48,988 nt of DNA, taken from Planctomycetota bacterium. Lineage in GTDB: Bacteria > Planctomycetota > Planctomycetia > Pirellulales > Pirellulaceae. The DNA lies in NCBI GenBank assembly GCA_027619595.1, contig JAQCHP010000020.1:1-48988 (forward strand), in the 5' to 3' direction. The position numbers and the translations under genes were made by a program. The notes under the pieces were generated by a model. That model searched no databases and was not told the DNA's origin. It was given only the letters and a program-made list of their open reading frames with translations. Of the stretch, positions 9,252 to 17,601 are shown in pieces. The first letter of the stretch is position 1, and each line of letters begins with the position of its first letter.

Positions 9252-10430
9252 ATGAAAATTACCAAAATCGAAACACTTGTGTGCCATGCACGGATGCGAA
9301 ATTGGATCTTTGTCAAAGTCCTGACCGATCAGCCAGGTTTAGTGGGTTGGGGTGAAGCAACTCTGGAATGGCATACGCGAGGAGTAGTCGGATCGATCGA
9401 GGACATCGCAGAACTTATTGTGGGTGAAGACCCACGTCGCATCGAACATCTGTGGCAGATGATGTTTCGCCAGCATTTCTGGCACGGCAATGGCGTTGTA
9501 AGAGCAACCGCGATTGCTGGAATCGACCTAGCGTTGTGGGACATTCTGGGAAAAATCACGGGTGTCCCGTGTTCGCAACTTTGGGGCGGGCGGGTACGCG
9601 ATACGATTCGCACTTACTGCCACTTGGGCGGAGGCAAGCTAGAAGACTTCTACGAAACCTCGGTAGAGGACGCCGCTCGCTTTGCCGATCTGGCTTTGCA
9701 GGCAGTGAGTGACGGCTATACCGCTTTCAAATGTATGGCGGTCCCCCCCACGATGCCTTTGGAAGGACTCAAACCAATCCGGGCAGCAGAACGTTGTGTT
9801 GCTGCGATTCGCGAGGCCGTCGGAGAAGAGATTGACATCATGGTCGATTGCCACGCCAGACCGTCCCCCGCGATGGGACTCAAGTTTGGCAAAGCCCTTG
9901 AACCCTACGATCTCTATTTCTTTGAAGAACCGTGCTGGCCCGAGTCGATCGATGGACTTGCCATGATCAACGCAGCATTGACCACTCCCGTTGCAACAGG
10001 GGAACGCATTACCCATTCCAGCGTTTTTCGGCAACTGTTTGAGAAACGGGGATGCGATGTTTGCCAGCTCGACATCACACATTGCGGCGGCATTACCGAA
10101 GCGAGACGGATCGCCGCTTTGGCAGACGCTCACCGAATCGCAATTGCACCCCACAATCCCCAAGGCCCCATTAGCACAGCCGCATCTTTAGAATTCGGCT
10201 TTTCGCAACCGAACTATATTATCTGCGAGACGGTCAACTCCGACGTCCCATGGCGTAAGGATGTCGTGCAGGAAGGGTTCACGATCGAGCCACAGGGACG
10301 CATCGTCCGACCCAATCTCCGACCCGGACTGGGGATTGATATCAATGAATCGGAGGTCCGCAAACATCCCTTCCAACAAGAAACGCTCCAACGTGTGTTT
10401 TATGCGGATGGGAGCGTTGGGGATTGGTAG
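9252..10430 (+). CDS. Enolase-superfamily sugar-acid dehydratase (galactonate dehydratase-like)
   Basis: A 392-residue mandelate racemase/muconate lactonising enzyme-type protein. The N-terminal capping domain ([20 protein letters not shown]) is followed by the barrel. Predicted metal ligands are Asp in [10 protein letters not shown], Glu in [10 protein letters not shown] and Glu in [10 protein letters not shown]. The His after the Asp (VDCH) and the late His in [10 protein letters not shown] are the pair typical of D-galactonate dehydratase-like members. Such enzymes abstract the proton alpha to a carboxylate and dehydrate aldonic acids. The exact sugar is not predictable. The ATG at 9252 begins the conserved MKI; a TTG at 9243 is in frame. 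It probably shares a transcript with the ceramidase-like gene and may work in breakdown of glycoconjugates. Confidence 0.85.
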   Translation: MKITKIETLVCHARMRNWIFVKVLTDQPGLVGWGEATLEWHTRGVVGSIEDIAELIVGEDPRRIEHLWQMMFRQHFWHGNGVVRATAIAGIDLALWDILGKITGVPCSQLWGGRVRDTIRTYCHLGGGKLEDFYETSVEDAARFADLALQAVSDGYTAFKCMAVPPTMPLEGLKPIRAAERCVAAIREAVGEEIDIMVDCHARPSPAMGLKFGKALEPYDLYFFEEPCWPESIDGLAMINAALTTPVATGERITHSSVFRQLFEKRGCDVCQLDITHCGGITEARRIAALADAHRIAIAPHNPQGPISTAASLEFGFSQPNYIICETVNSDVPWRKDVVQEGFTIEPQGRIVRPNLRPGLGIDINESEVRKHPFQQETLQRVFYADGSVGDW

Positions 10431-10456
10431 AGGACAACGTGCCTGGGAATGGCTAG

Positions 10457-10482
10457 ACCACCGCAACAAGATCCCCGGTGGT
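10457..10482. terminator. Possible bidirectional hairpin between convergent genes
   Basis: ACCACCG (10457-10463) and CGGTGGT (10476-10482) form a 7-bp stem with a 12-base loop between the convergent dehydratase and ridA-like genes. No run of T follows, so it is at best a weak intrinsic terminator. Position is the main support. Confidence 0.3.
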
Positions 10483-10499
10483 ACATGCTAAAATCTGTG

Positions 10500-10964
10500 T
10501 TAGACCACGATTTCAAAAATCGCTTCGATTTCCACTGCGATATTGCCCGGCAAAGATCCCATTCCAACGGCGCTTCTCGCTCCCACACCGTGCTCCTCTC
10601 CCAATAGATTCGCAAACAGTTCACTGAATCCATTGATCACGGCGGGGGGGTTGCCAAATTCCGGGACGCAGTTGACCATCCCCAACACTTTAATAACACG
10701 TTTCACTTTATCGAGATTCCCAAGCGACGCACGCAACGTGGCCAGAATCGCCAGTCCGGTCTGTTTAGCAGCCAAATAAGCGGCCGCTTGATCAATGTCG
10801 CGTCCAACGCAACCCACGATCAATGTGCCGTCGGAACGCAAAGGCCCGTGGCCCGAAACATAACATAGATTGCCCACAAACACTGCCGGCTTATATACGC
10901 CGACCGGCTTGGGAGGCGGTGGCAATTCGAGTTTCAATTCTTGAATTCGCTTTTCAATGCTCAT
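10500..10964 (-). CDS. RidA/YjgF-family protein
   Basis: A 154-residue member of the RidA (YjgF/YER057c/UK114) family, in the longer subgroup of about 150 residues. Visible features: VGVYKPAVFVGNLCYVSGHG near residue 20, GRDIDQAAAYLAAKQTGLAI (helix), VKRVIKVLGMVNCVPEFGN and the C-terminal GVGARSAVGMGSLPGNIAVE. RidA proteins deaminate reactive enamines and imines, such as 2-aminoacrylate made by PLP enzymes. In this subgroup the catalytic Arg is commonly placed in the C-terminal GxGxRxxxG segment, and here GVGARSAVG fits. Its ATG overlaps the hisI TGA (ATGA, 10961-10964), so the two are translationally coupled. Confidence 0.85.
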   Translation of the reverse strand: MSIEKRIQELKLELPPPPKPVGVYKPAVFVGNLCYVSGHGPLRSDGTLIVGCVGRDIDQAAAYLAAKQTGLAILATLRASLGNLDKVKRVIKVLGMVNCVPEFGNPPAVINGFSELFANLLGEEHGVGARSAVGMGSLPGNIAVEIEAIFEIVV

Positions 10965-11368
10965 GGCTGCGTTTCATCTCCCGTAGAATGGTAAACTTGC
11001 GATGGATCGACGAGTCGCGGGTACAAAATATTCCATTCTTGCCCCGACCATTGTCGAAAAAAACACGATCTAAAACCTTCATGGCAGGCAGCCCCTTGTT
11101 GTAGAACCTGCAAAAGGATCGTGTCACCGTCGCAATCAACGCAAAGTGACTGAACCTGCTGTCGGTGGCCGCTTTCCTCACCTTTGCGCCACAATCGCTT
11201 CCGCGAGCGGCTGTAATAGACCGCAAATCCGCTGCGCAGTGTCTCATCGTAGGCGTCGCGATTCATGTAGGCCAACATGAGCACCTGCCCGGTCTCAACG
11301 TCTTGCGCAATGACCGGGAGCAGTCCTTCGTTCCGCGAAAAATCAGGTAGTGACTGTGAATTGTTCAT
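10961..11368 (-). CDS. hisI: Phosphoribosyl-AMP cyclohydrolase
   Basis: A 135-residue stand-alone HisI, which opens the adenine ring of phosphoribosyl-AMP in histidine synthesis. Signatures: VLMLAYMNRDAYDETL near residue 30, YYSRSRKRLWRKGEESGHRQ near residue 50, the metal-binding LCVDCDGDTILLQV, and ACHEGFRSCFFR with the two further zinc cysteines. The start at 11368 gives a normal N-terminus (MNNSQSLPDFSRNEGLLPVI) and has GAGAG about 5 bases upstream. No HisE domain is fused, and no other histidine genes are in the window, so the pathway is dispersed as in many planctomycetes. Cytoplasmic enzyme. Confidence 0.95.
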   Translation of the reverse strand: MNNSQSLPDFSRNEGLLPVIAQDVETGQVLMLAYMNRDAYDETLRSGFAVYYSRSRKRLWRKGEESGHRQQVQSLCVDCDGDTILLQVLQQGAACHEGFRSCFFRQWSGQEWNILYPRLVDPSQVYHSTGDETQP

Positions 11369-11635
11369 TGCTCTCTCATGACCGAACGGCCTGCGTTCTG
11401 TCGATATCCTACCGCGAGCACTCCCTCCTTGCGAGTCGTCCTCGGTTTGTGGTGGCATGAACGTATCGATTGTACTAAGGGGGCCAACCACAGCAAAGGC
11501 ACATGGGGACCACCCGAACAATCCGAACAGGAGCCTCAGGCGGAAAACGCGTCCCTGTAGTTGAGCTACGACGCCTGCCAATCCGATGCTGCTCTTAGCT
11601 AGCTATTTGGTACCAAAACCGAAGTCGCGGAGATC

Positions 11636-12265
11636 GTGATCGTGTACCCAGCCATCAGTGTCCTCATCCCGCTTCGGAATGCCGAAAAATCGGCCGCCGT
11701 TACGCTCTTGGAAGTCATGGACATTGTTGGCGAACTATGCCCCAGCTTCGAGATCCTCTTGGTCGATGACGGGTCGATTGACGAAACGGCTTACGCCCTC
11801 GCCGAACTATCGCGACGTTACCCGCAGGTTCGAGCAATATCTTCGCCGCGGCAGCGCGGGTTTGTGGAGGCGGTCCAGGCCGGACTCGAGATAGTAACTG
11901 GCGATTTCGTGTTCATCCAGGACGGGGCTGCTCTCCCCAGCTCGTCCGCCTATCGAAATCTATGGCAGACACGACAGTCAGCGGTCGCTCGATCTGCTGG
12001 GATCGTGCGAGACGAACCCGTGAAAAGCGATGCTTGGCTGGAACGACTCGTGGCATGGGGAATCCAGATTTCGGGAGGAGTATGTCGTGTCGATATTCCC
12101 AGCGGCCTGCAGATGATTCGCCGTAATGGTGCACACCCCATTCGGGCCTTCTCGCCTGGGACGGTCGGCCAACGCAACCTGCGGCACGACGGGGCTACCC
12201 CCCCGGTGGTTATTGGAACGATGCACGATTTGGTTACCGGTGCGACTGTCACGCGGGCCAACTAA
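11636..12265 (+). CDS. Small family 2 glycosyltransferase-like protein
   Basis: A 209-residue GT-A fold protein. The nucleotide-binding start is clear: AISVLIPLRNAEKSAAVTLL then FEILLVDDGSIDETAYAL. The segment SPRQRGFVEAVQAGLEIVTG matches the RGxGxAxxxGxxxAxG region of GT2 enzymes. The expected DxD motif is only partly kept (FVFIQDGAALP), and the acceptor half of the fold is short, so the enzyme may be altered or inactive. No membrane helix is seen. Either of two in-frame GTGs (11636, 11642) could start it; GGAG lies about 4 bases before the first. It is divergent from hisI and ends at TAA. Confidence 0.7.
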   Translation: MIVYPAISVLIPLRNAEKSAAVTLLEVMDIVGELCPSFEILLVDDGSIDETAYALAELSRRYPQVRAISSPRQRGFVEAVQAGLEIVTGDFVFIQDGAALPSSSAYRNLWQTRQSAVARSAGIVRDEPVKSDAWLERLVAWGIQISGGVCRVDIPSGLQMIRRNGAHPIRAFSPGTVGQRNLRHDGATPPVVIGTMHDLVTGATVTRAN

Positions 12266-12663
12266 TTCCATAACTACGGTCGCTTGCCCACACACCGAGA
12301 CACTCGTATAATCGGGTTGAGGTTTCGGGAGCGACCTTTTCGCGAGATGACTCATCAATTTTTCTTGCTCCCGCGGGCTTGAAGCCATGTGATCTTGGGC
12401 AAGCACTGCCATCGCAGTGAAGATCACACAGCGACCCCTTAAGACGGAACAAAGAATTCAGAGCTTGGGCGTTCACCGCTAAAGTTATCTTCCAATCGCT
12501 GCTGCAAATGCGTTACGTTTGCGGAACGATTCGGCCCGCCATGTAGGGACCGAGGGAGCAATTTTCAGTCGGTTTGCCATCGAGAAACAAACCCACCGCG
12601 TCTCGTGTAGCTACAGCTCTGAAGTTCAATGCCGTGTCCGACACAACGGACGGGAGTATTCGC
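12266..12663. other. Intergenic region, no gene seen
   Basis: About 400 bases between two plus-strand genes. Open frames on both strands are short and show no recognisable domain. No convincing hairpin or RNA motif was found. It probably contains the promoter of the HTH gene. Confidence 0.4.
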
Positions 12664-13245
12664 ATGATGTCAGGAGGCGAAAACAATTTGCCATTTCCCG
12701 AACACTTGTCTCCGTCACCAGCCCTGCCGGTAGATCCGCGCATTCCCTTGACGCCGCCGCTAAGACGGGGGCAGCCGCGACAATATCACCGGCTTGCCGC
12801 AGTCAGGAAGCAACAGGGAATTTCGATCCGAACCGCCGCGCGACATCTTAATAACGATGTGGCTCGCGTCCGGGTGCAAGAAGAGCCAAGCTGTGACCTT
12901 ACGATTAGCGAGCTGCGCAAGTGGCAACAATTGTTGGATGTGCCATTGGCCGACCTATTAGTCGATCCTGGCCATGGACTTTCAACTCCCGTGTTAGAAC
13001 GCGCTAAAATGCTACGGGTCATGAAGACCGTCGTCACCATTCGCGAACGCGCCACAACGCCTGCCATGCAAAGATTAGCCGAAATGCTCTTCGAACAGAT
13101 TGTGGACGTTATGCCCGATCTCAAGGATGTTCCGGCCTGGCATTCCGTGGGAAAACGGCGAGGCTTGGACGAGTACGGACGTGCTGCCGAACGGCACATT
13201 AGCGAAGATCAGCTGTTTCGTATACCGCATCACGGCGACTACTAA
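12664..13245 (+). CDS. Helix-turn-helix DNA-binding protein
   Basis: A 193-residue protein. Residues 1-35 are polar and proline-rich (PALPVDPRIPLTPPLRRG). Residues 40-100 form an XRE-like helix-turn-helix: YHRLAAVRKQQGISIRTAARH followed by a sequence resembling the rest of the fold and ending SELRKWQQLLDVPLADLL. The remaining part (TPVLERAKMLRVMKTVVTIR, then AMQRLAEMLFEQIVDVMPDL) is helical and may dimerise. Probably a transcription regulator; the target is unknown. Either Met at 12664 or 12667 could be used; a further upstream ATG at 12574 would add 30 residues with no conserved features. No signal peptide. Confidence 0.7.
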   Translation: MMSGGENNLPFPEHLSPSPALPVDPRIPLTPPLRRGQPRQYHRLAAVRKQQGISIRTAARHLNNDVARVRVQEEPSCDLTISELRKWQQLLDVPLADLLVDPGHGLSTPVLERAKMLRVMKTVVTIRERATTPAMQRLAEMLFEQIVDVMPDLKDVPAWHSVGKRRGLDEYGRAAERHISEDQLFRIPHHGDY

Positions 13246-13349
13246 CAAAATAAACGTAGGCAAACATAGAATCTTTTTGGCCGGCGCTAATCGACAGAGT
13301 CAAATCCGGAATGTGGCTGAGCTTGTCATCGGGCGAAAATTTTAGGGGG

Positions 13350-15368
13350 TTAAACCAGCAGAGCGGCTCCGTGATGTTGTTGGCAAGTCTCGATAACGCT
13401 CCGACGAACTTCGTCGGCTTGGTCTCCGGTGAGCGTTCGAGCAATTGATCGCAACTGCAGAGAAAAGAGCAGCCTCTTTTTGTTTTGACCATCCTTTTGG
13501 GGATCGCGGTACGTTTCGCAATACTCCAATTGATCGAGCACATCGCCTGCGGCTTTTCGCACCGACTTTGCCACGTCGGCCCAACGAACCGCCTCGTCCA
13601 CCACAAAGTTGAGATCGTAGCGGACTGCCGGGAAAAGACTTACCGGCTTAAATTGCGGTACCAGCTCGGCACACGGCACTAGCGATCCAAAGTCGATCTC
13701 GGCGACGACAACAGGCTGTCGTAATGCGTAGTGCTTCTGCGTCTGAGAATCTAACACGCCCATATACCCAATTGTCTGGCCGTTGAGCATCAGTTGCACG
13801 GCCTGTTCCGCGGCAAAGAACGCATGATCCCACGTCTGAACATCCAAGCATTGTCCGTGCCGCAAACTATCGACCAGTGCTTCGAGCACTCCCTTGAGGT
13901 ACCGAAAGGGTCGCGTACTTGCCAATGTGACCATGAACCGTTCGTCGGGAAACTTGCCTGCACGAGGCAAATACACCCGAGCGGTTTCAAAAAACTCAGG
14001 GTCTTTGTTACCAAGCGATTCATTGAGCTGCATGACTCTCAGGATGCTTGGAACGAGACTCTTTCGGAGATGGTCGGCCCCTCGCAGCATCGCCAAGGAA
14101 ACGCTCAGGCACGGTTCACCACTCCATGGTGAAAACTCTTCCGATTGCTCTTTTTCCACGAGACTAGGTGTCATCGCTTCAAAGAATCCGCTCGCCACCA
14201 ACGTATCTCTGGTTATCTTTAGAACCCGTTCAGAGTCTCCTTGATGTGACGAAGCCATTGGTACGCCGACATCTTCAGGAATCTTGTCATAGCCGTGGAT
14301 ACGCACGACCTCTTCGATGAGATCAATCTCCCGGAGCAGGTCCCGCCGCCACGTGGGAGGTGTGGCGACGATCTGTTTGGCGTTCATTTGCACATCTTGA
14401 TTTCCCAGCGCGGTGACAATCCGCTGCACTTCCTCCGCCGGAACTTCAATCCCGAGGACGCGCTGTAGCTGTGAAAATCGCAACACGATCGGAGGATGTG
14501 CCACGGTCGGATTCGCAGTCACGTCAATCATGCCTTCTGCCAATATCCCGCCGGCGTTTTCCCGAATCAGCTGGCAAGCACGTCGACTGGCCCAATCGAC
14601 ACCATGCGGATCGACGCGTCGTTCAAAACGATACGACGAAGGACTATGCAGCCGCAGCGTTCGAGCGGTCGTGCGCACGGAAAGGGGAGCGAAGTCAGCC
14701 GCTTCGATGAGCAAGTCCGTGGTGGCATCGGTAACTTCGGTAGCGGTCCCTCCCATCACTCCCCCGAGCGCCACGGGACGCTCCCTATCTGCAATGACAC
14801 ACATCCCTTTTTGCAGGTTATAACTGCGGTGGTCAATGGCTACGAAGGGTTCATCCTGCCTCGCTTCACGAACGATAATACGCCCTCCAGCCAACTTCTG
14901 TAAATCGAAAGCATGGAGCGGTTGGCCACACTCCATCATCACATAGTTCGTAATATCGACGACGTTATTGACCACTGCGATGCCGATCGTCGTGAGCCGA
15001 TCGGCCAACCACTTTGGACTCGGCCCAATAGCGACACCACGCACGACGCGCGCGGTATACCGTGGACATAACTGTGGAGCTTCCACGACAACTGACGCTA
15101 AAGTGTGCACCGAAGGCCCAGCGGCCAGTGGAGTCGGATTGGGAACGGATAGTGCCTCCCGCCAAAGCACGGAGATCTCCCGAGCAATCCCGATATGACC
15201 GAGACAGTCTCCCCGATTGCTCGTCACTTCCAGGTCGATTGCGATGTCATCTCCCACAAGTTCCGACGACTCATGATTCAAGCCGCTCATCGTCAGCCGA
15301 TGCACGGCTTCTTCCGGCGACATCGTCAGCGGAACGTAATCCTTCAACCAATTCCAGGAGACAATCAT
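13350..15368 (-). CDS. pheT: Phenylalanyl-tRNA synthetase beta subunit, short form
   Basis: A 672-residue PheT, the partner of PheS in the alpha2-beta2 enzyme that charges tRNA-Phe. Seen in order: B1 start MIVSWNWLKDYVPL; DLEVTSNRGDCLGHIGIARE; the B3/B4 core RYTARVVRGVAIG and VVDITNYVMMECGQPLHAFD; the B5 domain; the catalytic-like module; and a C-terminal ferredoxin-like anticodon-binding domain (FPAVRYDLNFVVDEAVRWAD). E. coli PheT has about 795 residues. The difference lies mostly near the N-terminus, where residue 37 passes directly to DDIAIDLEV, so the inserted EMAP/OB-type B2 domain is missing. The start at 15368 matches the family; no ribosome-binding site is visible. It lies 92 bases after pheS. 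Confidence 0.95.
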   Translation of the reverse strand: MIVSWNWLKDYVPLTMSPEEAVHRLTMSGLNHESSELVGDDIAIDLEVTSNRGDCLGHIGIAREISVLWREALSVPNPTPLAAGPSVHTLASVVVEAPQLCPRYTARVVRGVAIGPSPKWLADRLTTIGIAVVNNVVDITNYVMMECGQPLHAFDLQKLAGGRIIVREARQDEPFVAIDHRSYNLQKGMCVIADRERPVALGGVMGGTATEVTDATTDLLIEAADFAPLSVRTTARTLRLHSPSSYRFERRVDPHGVDWASRRACQLIRENAGGILAEGMIDVTANPTVAHPPIVLRFSQLQRVLGIEVPAEEVQRIVTALGNQDVQMNAKQIVATPPTWRRDLLREIDLIEEVVRIHGYDKIPEDVGVPMASSHQGDSERVLKITRDTLVASGFFEAMTPSLVEKEQSEEFSPWSGEPCLSVSLAMLRGADHLRKSLVPSILRVMQLNESLGNKDPEFFETARVYLPRAGKFPDERFMVTLASTRPFRYLKGVLEALVDSLRHGQCLDVQTWDHAFFAAEQAVQLMLNGQTIGYMGVLDSQTQKHYALRQPVVVAEIDFGSLVPCAELVPQFKPVSLFPAVRYDLNFVVDEAVRWADVAKSVRKAAGDVLDQLEYCETYRDPQKDGQNKKRLLFSLQLRSIARTLTGDQADEVRRSVIETCQQHHGAALLV

Positions 15369-15460
15369 TTTTGCACCCGCGGCGCGCGAGCCGCTGTCCT
15401 GAGGAAACAATCGAATCAGAAGGTACTACGTGATTCCAGCCAAGGTGATTCGAACCAAAT

Positions 15461-16483
15461 CTAGAATTGCTGGAGGAACCGCACGTCGTTCTTATAGAAC
15501 TCGCGGATATCGGTCACACCATGCCGTCTCATGCATAGGCGTTCCACACCCAAGCCAAACGCGAATCCAGTCACTTCTTCGGGATCATAGCCAACTGCTT
15601 GCAGTACGTGCGGGTCTACCATCCCAGCGCCTCCGAATTCAATCCAATTGTCCTTCCACTGATAGTCGACTTCCACGCTCGGCTCGGTGAATGGAAAGAA
15701 CGATGGACGGAAACGGATGTGAACTTCACTTCCCAAGTATGTCTGTGCGAACAATCGCAAAACACTCTTAAGATCCGCCATGGTTACTCGGTGATCGACG
15801 AGCAAGCCCTCGATCTGGTGAAACATTGGATAATGAGTCGCGTCGGCAGTGTCTGGCCGATAGACACGTCCCATGGAGATAATGCGAATCGGAGGGCGTT
15901 TCGCCTCCATCACGCGAATCTGCACCGTACTTGTCTGGCTACGCAGTAGAAATACCGAATCAGGATCTCCCACCCCGGCCGTAGCCAAGTAGAAGTTTTC
16001 GAGCGGGTCACGGGCTGGATGTTCGCGAGGAATATTAAGCGCTTCGAAATTGTGCCGCTCGTCTTCCACTTCCGGACCATCGGCCACGGTAAACCCAAGA
16101 CGCCCCATAATATCCTTGAGTTCTTCCATTGTCTGGGTCAGCGGATGTCGCTTCCCCAGTTGCGGCCGAATTCCCGGGAGTGTCGCGTCAAACGTGGGGT
16201 CGGGAGGCCTACGAACGGAACCTCCCGTCAATCTTTGCTGTGCGGCCGCGTAGGCCGACTCAATCGATTGCTTAACCTCATTGAATCGCTTACCTGCGAG
16301 GGGACGGTCCGATGGACCCACATTCCCCATCTGCTTCTGGGCCGCCTTCAACCGTCCCTGTTTCGCGCCCAGAAAAGCGACACGCGCAGACTCGAGCGTC
16401 TCGCCGTCGACCGCCGCAGCAAACTGCTCGACCGCCGCACGCGCAAGCTCATCGAGTTCTTGCAGAAATACTGCCAATGCCAT
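15461..16483 (-). CDS. pheS: Phenylalanyl-tRNA synthetase alpha subunit
   Basis: A 340-residue class II synthetase subunit. The N-terminal 90 residues form the coiled-coil arm ([35 protein letters not shown]). Catalytic motifs: [14 protein letters not shown] before the core, motif 2 with [20 protein letters not shown] and HQIEGLLVD, and motif 3 in [35 protein letters not shown] binds phenylalanine. Length is normal. The ATG at 16483 begins the arm ([20 protein letters not shown]). It sits 28 bases after rplT on the same strand, in the widespread rpmI-rplT-pheS-pheT arrangement. Confidence 0.97.
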   Translation of the reverse strand: MALAVFLQELDELARAAVEQFAAAVDGETLESARVAFLGAKQGRLKAAQKQMGNVGPSDRPLAGKRFNEVKQSIESAYAAAQQRLTGGSVRRPPDPTFDATLPGIRPQLGKRHPLTQTMEELKDIMGRLGFTVADGPEVEDERHNFEALNIPREHPARDPLENFYLATAGVGDPDSVFLLRSQTSTVQIRVMEAKRPPIRIISMGRVYRPDTADATHYPMFHQIEGLLVDHRVTMADLKSVLRLFAQTYLGSEVHIRFRPSFFPFTEPSVEVDYQWKDNWIEFGGAGMVDPHVLQAVGYDPEEVTGFAFGLGVERLCMRRHGVTDIREFYKNDVRFLQQF

Positions 16484-16511
16484 ACTTAAAGAACTTCTCG
16501 TCGGATCGATT

Positions 16512-16871
16512 TCAGGCGGCTGATAACTTATTCTTAGCCTGCTCCACCACAAGATCGAACGCTGTCGGGTCGTGGATCGCCATTTCGGAGAGGCTCTTGC
16601 GATCGAGTTCAATACCCGCCAGCTTAAGGCCGTGGATGAACTGGCTATACTTCAAACCACGCTCCTTAACGGCCGCGTTGATTCGGATAATCCACAATTT
16701 GCGGAACTCCCGCTTGCGAACTTTTCGGTCACGGAACGCAAAGACGCCGGCGCGAACTAACGTTTCTTTCGCCGTTCGGAGCAGCCGTTTACGGCCACCC
16801 ACAAATCCCTTGACCTTCTTAAATAGACGTCGCTTCGCCTTCGTGCGAGCCGCACCCTTAATCGTTCTCAT
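16512..16871 (-). CDS. rplT: 50S ribosomal protein L20
   Basis: A 119-residue basic protein matching L20 throughout: [20 protein letters not shown], then [20 protein letters not shown] and a C-terminal domain with [21 protein letters not shown]20 binds 23S rRNA early in assembly of the large subunit and, in E. coli, represses its own operon by binding the mRNA leader. The N-terminus ([10 protein letters not shown]) is slightly different from the usual MPRVKGG start but of normal length. It lies between rpmI and pheS on the minus strand. Confidence 0.97.
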   Translation of the reverse strand: MRTIKGAARTKAKRRLFKKVKGFVGGRKRLLRTAKETLVRAGVFAFRDRKVRKREFRKLWIIRINAAVKERGLKYSQFIHGLKLAGIELDRKSLSEMAIHDPTAFDLVVEQAKNKLSAA

Positions 16872-17059
16872 TGGTAGCTAGTCCTGCTTCACATTTCGAA
16901 ATCGTCATCGATTAATCCCGCACCACAATGGCGCCTTAACGCGACACTGACGGGATCAAAGTGACCAAGGCCCTTCGACATAGGCCGAAGTGTTGGTTGC
17001 CCGGAAACGTGTTCGTACAAATGACTGCTCGCGCCCAGCACGGCAGTTATCAATCACAT

Positions 17060-17087
17060 AGTAACTGTATTTTAGTAACTGTATTTT
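17060..17087. repeat. 14-bp tandem duplication across the rpmI stop codon
   Basis: agtaactgtatttt occurs twice back to back (17060-17073 and 17074-17087). On the coding strand the duplicate repeats the last rpmI codons and the stop just downstream of the gene. It changes nothing in the protein and looks like replication slippage. Confidence 0.9.
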
Positions 17088-17275
17088 CCCAAAGCATTGC
17101 GAATTTGATCGGTCATGGCGGCCGACACCACCTTAGTACCGCGCAAGTTCCGCTTTCGCTTAGCGCTCATTCCGGTAGCGAGGTGGCTCGTTCCGGCCTG
17201 GCGGTGCTTAGCTTTGCCGGTCGCCGTCAAGCGAAACCGTTTTTTCGTACCTTTGTGTGTCTTCTGTTTTGGCAT
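17072..17275 (-). CDS. rpmI: 50S ribosomal protein L35
   Basis: A 67-residue protein with the L35 signature at the start ([20 protein letters not shown]) and a basic middle ([20 protein letters not shown]). Normal length. It is the first gene of the rpmI-rplT-pheS-pheT cluster; infC, which often precedes it, is not present here. The stop codon lies in a 14-bp tandem duplication. Confidence 0.97.
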   Translation of the reverse strand: MPKQKTHKGTKKRFRLTATGKAKHRQAGTSHLATGMSAKRKRNLRGTKVVSAAMTDQIRNALGKYSY

Positions 17276-17601
17276 AGTTTCGTCTCACAATCGATCCGCA
17301 CAAAAACCTGGCGGACCGCTGGCAGGTCAAATGGAAGCCAGTCATTATAGCTATGTCTCGATCGGCCGCAATTTGACTTGGGCCGATTTTTTCCTTGAAT
17401 CTGTCAACAATTACCGGTGTGACCGGGGACAGAGGTTCGAAAGCGGGGGCCACGGGGACTGGGAAGGCCGTATGGATCAGCGAAAAAGGGAGAAACGCGA
17501 CCCGCGGTTCGACGAATAGGCAATCGTCAGGCAAAATAAGGCCTGAGTCGAGTGGGCCTGACAATTTTCTCCCTGGGAACTCCGGCTGCCATGTGAGGCG
17601 A
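17276..17601. other. Divergent intergenic region upstream of rpmI and the GT4 gene
   Basis: About 325 bases between rpmI and the glycosyltransferase. It should hold the promoter of the ribosomal/phe operon. I cannot identify an L20-type leader or a T-box by eye. The 13-mer ggtgtgaccgggg near 17416 also occurs near 7606. Confidence 0.4.
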
